The notes under the pieces: generated by a model
Seen by the model: only the letters and a program-made list of their open reading frames with translations
Told to the model about the DNA's origin: nothing
The model's database searches: none
Translations under genes and position numbers: made by a program
Assembly: GCA_963809715.1 (NCBI GenBank)
Contig: CAWEKO010000002.1
Span: 62,001-126,000 of the forward strand
DNA: 64,000 bases
Reading direction: 5' to 3'
Source: Bog-473 sp963809715
Lineage (GTDB): Bacteria; Actinomycetota; Acidimicrobiia; Acidimicrobiales; RAAP-2
Shown here: positions 59,166 through 64,000 of the stretch, piece after piece
How positions within the stretch are numbered: position 1 is the stretch's first letter
Layout: each line of letters opens with the position of its first letter

Positions 59166-60031
59166 CTGCGACGCTCGCACCTGCCCGCCCCGAGGCGGTC
59201 TTCGGCCGGACCATGTTCGTCGCGCTCGCGGCCCGTGAACTGCGCCGTTTCGTCGTCAACCCGGTCTTTCTGTTCGCGGTGGTGATGACCGCGTGGGTGA
59301 CGTGGGGCGGCCGGAGCGCCGTGATCACCGAGATCGACACTGTCATTCCGTACCCGGCGATCTTCCTCGGCGGATTCGGCATGATAGCCGCGTACTCGCT
59401 GACCCGGTCGATGCGCGACAGCGAACCGGTCGTCGGTATCGTCCCGACCACGTTGCCGGTTCGCACCGCCGCCCTCTGCGCGGTTGCGGTCGTGCCGTTC
59501 CTCTGCGGTGTGGTGGCCATGTTGGCGTTCTTGCATTTCCACCCCGTCGACGCCCGGGTGTACGGGGCGTTCAGCCCGCCCGGGCAAGTCGCCGTCCTCG
59601 TCTCGCAGATCGTCGTCCCGTCGCTCGGCGGCCCGCTGCTCGGCGTGGCGTTGGGTCGCTGGGTCCGTTTCCCGGGCGCCGGGTTCGTGCTGTTTCTGGT
59701 CATCTTCGGCTGGGAGAACTTGGCGACGATCCCATCCCTGTCGCATCCGGACTCGACGGCCTTCACGGCACTGCGGCTGTTCTCGCCGTTCGCGTTCTTC
59801 ACGTACACCGAAAACGGTCCCGACCCTACGACCTGGCGCGGATCCCCGTGGTTCTTCATCGGCTGGCAGCTCGCGCTGTGCGCGATCGCAGTGCTGGTGG
59901 CGCTGCTTCGTGGGGCAGAAGGTCGGGTGCGATTCCGGACCATCCGTACCCTTCAGATCGTGCTGGTGGTGGCCGTGATCATGCTCGTGTTGGCCGTCGT
60001 CGGCGGGTTCTCCCAGGCTGTCCACGCATGA
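59162..60031 (+). CDS. ABC transporter permease-like membrane protein
   Basis: Membrane protein of 289 residues with about six hydrophobic segments (FVVNPVFLFAVVMTAWVTWG, ALCAVAVVPFLCGVVAMLAF, FPGAGFVLFLVIFGWENLAT, IGWQLALCAIAVLVALL, LQIVLVVAVIMLVLAVV). GTG overlaps the stop of the ATPase gene by four bases, and its stop overlaps the next gene by ATGA, so it is the likely permease partner. No conserved permease family motif was recognised. The export substrate is unknown. Confidence 0.85.
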   Translation: MTATLAPARPEAVFGRTMFVALAARELRRFVVNPVFLFAVVMTAWVTWGGRSAVITEIDTVIPYPAIFLGGFGMIAAYSLTRSMRDSEPVVGIVPTTLPVRTAALCAVAVVPFLCGVVAMLAFLHFHPVDARVYGAFSPPGQVAVLVSQIVVPSLGGPLLGVALGRWVRFPGAGFVLFLVIFGWENLATIPSLSHPDSTAFTALRLFSPFAFFTYTENGPDPTTWRGSPWFFIGWQLALCAIAVLVALLRGAEGRVRFRTIRTLQIVLVVAVIMLVLAVVGGFSQAVHA

Positions 60032-60744
60032 TGATCCGGTCGACGCTCCGGGCGGGGTCCTGGCCTGCGTTCACTGGGTTCAGCGCCGCGGCGGTCGTGG
60101 TGGGTTGCTGCGGCGTCGCGTTCCCCCCGGCCGCCCGCGTGCTGTTCCCGATCGCTTTCACGCTGCTCGCCGCCGCGGCGGCGTTCGTCCTCGACGAACC
60201 GGCGTGCCTGATCGTCGACGTGACACCCACCGGGCCCGTCCGGCGCACCGCGATCCGGTCCCTGGCCTTGCTGGCCCCGTTCGCCGCCGGCGCGGTGCTG
60301 ATGCTGGCCGGTGCGCTGCGCGGGCTGGCGCTGCCATGGGCGGCGACCGGGCTGGCGCTCGCCGGGAATATCATGCTGGGATTCGCCGTGGCGTGTGTGG
60401 CTCGCACGCGCACCGGTGAGCCGGGCCTGCCTGCCTCCGCCATCGTCGTGCTGATGCTGATGGCGCCCAGTCTCTTACCGGAGGTCAGCCGCAGGTTGAG
60501 TACGTTCCCGACGATTCGAAGCGGGCTGTCGTCGGACACCGTCTGGTGGACCGTCCTCACCGTGTGCGTGGGCGCCGTTGCCGTGTCGGTCAACAGTCGG
60601 CCCCTGCACGGTGATTGCCCGGCCTTCGGTGCCCTCGCCCTGGCTCGCTCCCGACGACTACCGGGCGTCGAACGTGTCCCCACCACCCGTAAACGCGACT
60701 CAAAGGGATCTCCCGCGATAGCAGGCGTACGAAGTACCGACTAG
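60028..60744 (+). CDS. Membrane protein, second permease-like subunit
   Basis: Protein of 238 residues with about six hydrophobic segments (WPAFTGFSAAAVVVGCCGVA, ARVLFPIAFTLLAAAAAFVL, LALLAPFAAGAVLMLAGALR, ATGLALAGNIMLGFAVACVA, ASAIVVLMLMAPSLLPE, TVLTVCVGAVAVSV). ATGA overlap with the preceding gene. The last about 35 residues are hydrophilic and basic, and may be extra sequence gained at the cassette edge. Probably the second membrane half of the exporter or an accessory subunit. Confidence 0.8.
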   Translation: MMIRSTLRAGSWPAFTGFSAAAVVVGCCGVAFPPAARVLFPIAFTLLAAAAAFVLDEPACLIVDVTPTGPVRRTAIRSLALLAPFAAGAVLMLAGALRGLALPWAATGLALAGNIMLGFAVACVARTRTGEPGLPASAIVVLMLMAPSLLPEVSRRLSTFPTIRSGLSSDTVWWTVLTVCVGAVAVSVNSRPLHGDCPAFGALALARSRRLPGVERVPTTRKRDSKGSPAIAGVRSTD

Positions 60745-61084
60745 CTGGTCGCGTCACCAGCAGAGCGAGACGAGCTCCATCAGCACGTGGAGGTCCGCCC
60801 GACCAGCCACTAGCGTCTCTGAGTACGAGCGTCGACCGACAGTCCCGTCGCCGTCGCGATGAGGGCGCCCACCACCTTTTGCGCCAGATTAAGCGCGCAG
60901 TGGTCGAAGTCATCAGTGGTGGCTTGATCTGCCAGAGAGGATTCTGCCACAGGGGATAAAGACTCCTAAGCCCGCGGTGTTGCGACCCATCAATGCGGAT
61001 CCGCGGAACCTCCGAACAACTTCCGAGCCCGAGTGCTTGGAACTGCGGACTGCCGGGCAACGCAGTATTCGGGGACTCCAGTGA
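60745..61084. other. Intergenic, no gene recognised
   Basis: About 340 nt between the last cassette 8 gene and the palindrome of copy 7. No protein-like frame, hairpin or repeat that I can support. Confidence 0.4.
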
Positions 61085-61238
61085 TAGTAGAGCGCTCTAC
61101 TACGGCGAAGGACGAGGTGGACGTAGTGGAAACTGGGTGGACGGAGCCGCACTTGAGGAGACGTACGCGATCCAAAAGGAAGGAAACCACACCTTGCCAA
61201 GGTGAGGGTCGCGGGTTCGAATCCCGTCTTCCGCTCCA
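61085..61238 (+). repeat. tRNA-Gly-derived attachment element, copy 7 (right end of array)
   Basis: Last element. Perfect palindrome TAGTAGAGCGCTCTACTA (61085-61102), arm with GGACGTAGTGGAAACTGGG and TGGACGGAGCCGCAC, tRNA fragment 61190-61238 with CCA, and a native-like flank (CAGGTCAGGACTGTTT). It is the farthest from the intact tRNA and so probably the original 3' end displaced by the first insertion. Confidence 0.85.
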
Positions 61239-61420
61239 TCGTACCAGGTCAGGACTGTTTGTTCAGTTTTCAACGGCTGCGGACTCCACCGTGGTTCACT
61301 GCTGCGACGCCGTGAAACGAATCCGACCTGGGCACCATGGCGCGTTCGCCTTTCCGACATCCCCTATGCCGCCGTCAGTGCGCGGTCGGCACTAGGAAAC
61401 GCCAGTCATCAGACGAGCCG

Positions 61421-62038
61421 ATGGTCCCATGGATTGTGACCGAGGCCCCTACCGCGCCACCGAAGGCACCTGGCAGGGTGGATGCTGTGGCTGCAATGCA
61501 CAATTCGCCGATCGGTGCCGCGGATTTGATCAGCTTCGATGACGGCACTCATGCCGTCGTACGGCCAATCGCTTCAGCCGACTCGGGAGCCTTGTTGCGA
61601 TTCCACGGTCACCTCTCGGCGAGGTCCATTCAGCTGCGTTTTTTCTATCCGCACAAGGACTTGAGCCCCAGCGAAGTCGCATATTTTACCCAGGTTGACG
61701 GCGAGTCCCGTGTGGCCCTCGTCGTCGAGTGCGCGAGCGAGCTCATTGCTGTCGGTCGCTACGACCGGCTCGACGACCACAGAGTGGCTGAGGTGGCCTT
61801 CGTCGTGGCTGACGCCTACCAGCATCATGGACTCGCCACCATGCTGTTGCACCGCCTCGCCGACGCGGCACGATCAGCCGGGATCGAGCGCTTCATGGCT
61901 GAGGTCCTGGCCGAAAACAGGGCGATGCTCTCGGTGTTTGATGACGCCGGGTTCCCCATTGAGTCCAAGACCGAATCGGGCACCGTGACACTCACCATGA
62001 CCATCGCTCCGGATGTTGCAACCGAAGCGACCGATTAG
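61421..62038 (+). CDS. GNAT-family N-acetyltransferase
   Basis: GCN5-type acetyltransferase of about 205 residues from the ATG at 61421; in-frame ATGs at 61337 and 61496 are alternatives, and conserved sequence starts about 61530. HAVVRPIASADSGALLRFHG and LSARSIQLRFFYPHKDLSPS resemble the GNAT domain of protein acetyltransferases linked to acyl-CoA synthetases. Motif A is EVAFVVADAYQHHGLATMLL (acetyl-CoA loop QHHGLA). It could acetylate lysines of metabolic enzymes; target unknown. Its stop overlaps the convergent kinase stop region. Confidence 0.85.
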   Translation: MVPWIVTEAPTAPPKAPGRVDAVAAMHNSPIGAADLISFDDGTHAVVRPIASADSGALLRFHGHLSARSIQLRFFYPHKDLSPSEVAYFTQVDGESRVALVVECASELIAVGRYDRLDDHRVAEVAFVVADAYQHHGLATMLLHRLADAARSAGIERFMAEVLAENRAMLSVFDDAGFPIESKTESGTVTLTMTIAPDVATEATD

Positions 62039-63159
62039 ACGGGCACGCGCCAGAGAGCCCGAGTCCCGTCTTCGCCCGACAGAATCTCAAAGGTGCCACC
62101 CAATCTTTCGGCTCGACTCCGCAGGTTGACGAGTCCGAGGCCAGCTCCAAAGGCCTGGGGCAGTTCGATACCGATACCATTGTCTCGGACCTCGAGGCTC
62201 ACGTCCTCGGCCACGCTTACCGTGACGACATAACTGGTCGCCTTCGCGTATTTGCCGGCATTGGTCAGTGCTTCTCGGAGCACGGCGAGGAGATTGTCGG
62301 CGATGCGCTGGGAGACTGCATTGTCGATGGCGCCGTAGAAGGTGACCTCGGGAGGACTCCCGAGCGAAGAACTCATCTCTTCAGTGAGCTGAATCACGCT
62401 GTGGCGTAGACCACCCGTAATGGCTTTGTTCCCGAGCTCGAAGATGGCAGTGCGGATCTCGGTCACCGTCGTGTCCAGGTCATCGATGGCCTTGTTGACC
62501 CGCTCGACGATCTGATCTCGCTCAGGTAGGCGCACCGCTCCCTGCAGCGCCATGCCAACGGCGAAGACGCGCTGAATGACACGGTCATGGAGGTCCCGGG
62601 CGATTCTGTCTCGGTCGTCGAGGACGCTGAGCACGCGGACCCGTTCGCTGAGGCGGGTGTTCTCAATGGCGATGCCCGCTGCGACCGCCAGGGCCTCAGC
62701 AAGTGCCTGGTCTTGGTCGCTGAATTTCTCAGCCCCGATTTTGTCGGTGAGATAGAGGTTCCCGTAGACCACCGAACGGACTCGGACGGGGACGCCGAGG
62801 AAGGACTTCATGGGCGGATGGTGAGGCGGGAATCCGTAGCTGTCGGGATGGGTGCTGAGGTCCTTGAGGCGAAGTGGTGTCGCATCGGCGATCAGCACTC
62901 CCAGCACCCCTCGTCCGGTCGGGCGAGCACCGATGGTCTCTTCCTCGGCATCGCCCAGTCCGACAGTGATAAACGGCTCGAGGCCAGTGCGTGCCTCATT
63001 GAGCACGCCAAGGGCGCCATAGCGAGCGTCCACGAGAGAACATGCCTCTTCGATCAGGTGGCGGAGCAGGACAGGCAGTTCGACGGCGGCCTCGATCATG
63101 AGGACGGCGTCGATGAGGCGCAAAAGCTTGGCCGGATCCTCGACATCATGATACGGCAT
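62035..63159 (-). CDS. DevS/DosT-like sensor histidine kinase (single GAF domain)
   Basis: Histidine kinase of 374 residues without membrane segments. A GAF domain covers about 20-175 (EEACSLVDARYGALGVLNEA, PPMKSFLGVPVRVRSVVYGN, LYLTDKIGAEKFSDQDQALA). The HisKA_3 phosphoacceptor is the His in RDRIARDLHDRVIQRVFAVG (about 200). HATPase boxes are LREALTNAGKYAKA (N box) and EVRDNGIGI with GAGLGLVNLRSRAERLGG. This matches the mycobacterial DevS/DosT group, which has two GAF domains and senses oxygen/NO via heme; here only one GAF is present, most like the second. Divergent from the response regulator gene 91 nt away. Confidence 0.92.
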   Translation of the reverse strand: MPYHDVEDPAKLLRLIDAVLMIEAAVELPVLLRHLIEEACSLVDARYGALGVLNEARTGLEPFITVGLGDAEEETIGARPTGRGVLGVLIADATPLRLKDLSTHPDSYGFPPHHPPMKSFLGVPVRVRSVVYGNLYLTDKIGAEKFSDQDQALAEALAVAAGIAIENTRLSERVRVLSVLDDRDRIARDLHDRVIQRVFAVGMALQGAVRLPERDQIVERVNKAIDDLDTTVTEIRTAIFELGNKAITGGLRHSVIQLTEEMSSSLGSPPEVTFYGAIDNAVSQRIADNLLAVLREALTNAGKYAKATSYVVTVSVAEDVSLEVRDNGIGIELPQAFGAGLGLVNLRSRAERLGGTFEILSGEDGTRALWRVPV

Positions 63160-63250
63160 GACTCGAATCGTAGCTAGCGGCGTCTCGACTCATCGGCAGT
63201 TGGTGGTGGTCGGATCGGATCTGTGTCGAACGCTGGCACAATGGAGTGCC

Positions 63251-63904
63251 ATGACCATCCGTGTATTCCTCCTCGACGATCACGAGTTGGTGCGCGAGGG
63301 CATCCGGAGCCTGCTCGAGAGCGACGAGGATATCGAGGTCGTCGGTGAGGCAGCCACCGCGGAGGAAGCCCTGTCCCGGATCCCACTGGCCAAGCCTGAC
63401 GTGGCCATCCTCGACGTTCGATTGGAAGACGGAAGCGGCATTGAGGTCTGTCGTGATGTCCGTTCGCTCATGCCGGGCCTGGTCTGCTTGATGCTGACCA
63501 GCTTCGCGGACGACGAGGCGCTCTTTGCCAGCATCATGGCCGGAGCCACCGGCTATGTGCTCAAGCAGATCAAGGCCCGGGACCTGATTGAAGATGTCAA
63601 GAAGGTCGCTGATGGAGAATCACTCATGGATCCGAGGGCCGTGGCCCGAGTTGTGGAGCGCATCGCCAACCCTCCGATGGCCAAGTCCGAACTCGAGGCG
63701 CTCTCTCCCCAAGAGGTGCGCCTTTTGGACCTCATCGCGGAGGGAATGACAAATCGTCAGATTGCTGAAGCGATGTTCCTCTCGGAGAAGACGATCAAGA
63801 ACTACATGACGGGTCTGCTGACGAAGCTCAAGATGAACAGCCGCACTGAGGCGGCGATCTACGCCACCAAGCTGAAGGCTGGTGAACCACCGACGATCCG
63901 CTAA
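63251..63904 (+). CDS. NarL/DevR-family response regulator
   Basis: Response regulator of 217 residues. Receiver domain: acidic pocket LLDDHE, phosphorylated Asp in PDVAILDVRLEDGSG (about 54), Thr in MLTSFADD and Lys in GYVLKQIKA. The LuxR-type helix-turn-helix is at about 150-205: LSPQEVRLLDLIAEGMTNRQ, IAEAMFLSEKTIKNYMTGLL. The recognition-helix sequence SEKTIKNYMTGLLTKL closely follows the DevR/DosR type. The ATG at 63251 gives a family-typical N-terminus. Likely cognate of the divergent DevS-like kinase, controlling a hypoxia/dormancy-type regulon. Confidence 0.94.
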   Translation: MTIRVFLLDDHELVREGIRSLLESDEDIEVVGEAATAEEALSRIPLAKPDVAILDVRLEDGSGIEVCRDVRSLMPGLVCLMLTSFADDEALFASIMAGATGYVLKQIKARDLIEDVKKVADGESLMDPRAVARVVERIANPPMAKSELEALSPQEVRLLDLIAEGMTNRQIAEAMFLSEKTIKNYMTGLLTKLKMNSRTEAAIYATKLKAGEPPTIR

Positions 63905-63947
63905 ACCTCCCACCGTGCTGTGGGGCGATGATTCAAGGCACTCGCCA

Positions 63948-63972
63948 CAGACCGAAGGCCCGGTCTGCTTTT
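63948..63972 (+). terminator. Intrinsic terminator after the response regulator
   Basis: CAGACCG (63948-63954) pairs with CGGTCTG (63961-63967) around AAGGCC, followed by CTTTT (63968-63972). It is 44 nt after the response regulator stop, with the classic stem plus T-run. Confidence 0.65.
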
Positions 63973-64000
63973 CCGGCAACCGACAGCTTGTCGAGCACGC

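Noticed and set aside
39404..61238. Class 1-type integron with attC sites
   Set aside because: No integron integrase gene and no R-box core sites recognised; the shared core is clearly tRNA-Gly sequence.

Overview
The window looks like a chromosome segment from a high-GC actinobacterium, most likely of the class Acidimicrobiia. The evidence is very GC-rich coding, GTG starts, 1- and 4-nt gene overlaps, a wax ester synthase/DGAT, a DevS/DevR-like two-component pair and three surface proteins built from the GYWLVASDGGIF..FGDA repeat, which I know mainly from Acidimicrobiia. The lineage is an inference from content, not a database result.

Positions 1-13,300 are a polysaccharide export and assembly locus: an ABC-2 permease (cut by the window edge) with its Wzt-like ATPase, three methyltransferases and five glycosyltransferases. 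A methyltransferase-glycosyltransferase pair occurs twice as diverged paralogues. Within and beside it lie large secreted proteins: a beta-propeller protein (6322-8679), a SpoIID/LytB-like protein (13413-15545) and two Ig-repeat adhesin-like genes (15838-19753 and 19863-23648), both broken by frameshifts.

Positions 23,800-34,750 are ordinary core genes: HAD phosphatase, crotonase, peroxiredoxin, TIGR03086-type protein, acyl-CoA synthetase, oligoribonuclease, dUTPase, WS/DGAT, a compact cytochrome b operon including a 59-residue membrane protein, and a methyltransferase.

Positions 34,878-61,238 are the most unusual part. A complete tRNA-Gly(GCC) is followed by seven copies of its 3' part. Each copy sits 101-107 nt downstream of a conserved 18-nt palindrome (consensus TAGTAGAGCGCTCTACTA). 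An eighth palindrome copy stops where the tRNA anticodon loop should begin. These roughly 155-nt elements cut about 26 kb into eight cassettes of 1.2-5.8 kb with unrelated cargo: membrane and substrate-binding proteins, a lone M24 peptidase, a lone acyl-ACP desaturase, a Rieske/TauD/SDR catabolic operon with its own TetR, secreted repeat proteins, an AAA ATPase, a secreted propeller-like protein, and an ECF sigma/anti-sigma/ABC transporter set. The only recombinase trace is a truncated, frameshifted tyrosine integrase beside one element; two ISL3-like transposase remnants lie just after two others. The simplest reading is repeated site-specific insertion at tRNA-Gly of small elements that share one attachment architecture and depend on an integrase supplied in trans.

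After the last tRNA fragment come a GNAT acetyltransferase and a divergent DevS/DevR-like pair ending in a terminator. Single-base frameshifts cluster in repeat-rich surface genes and the anti-sigma gene. Decay and sequencing error cannot be separated from the sequence alone.
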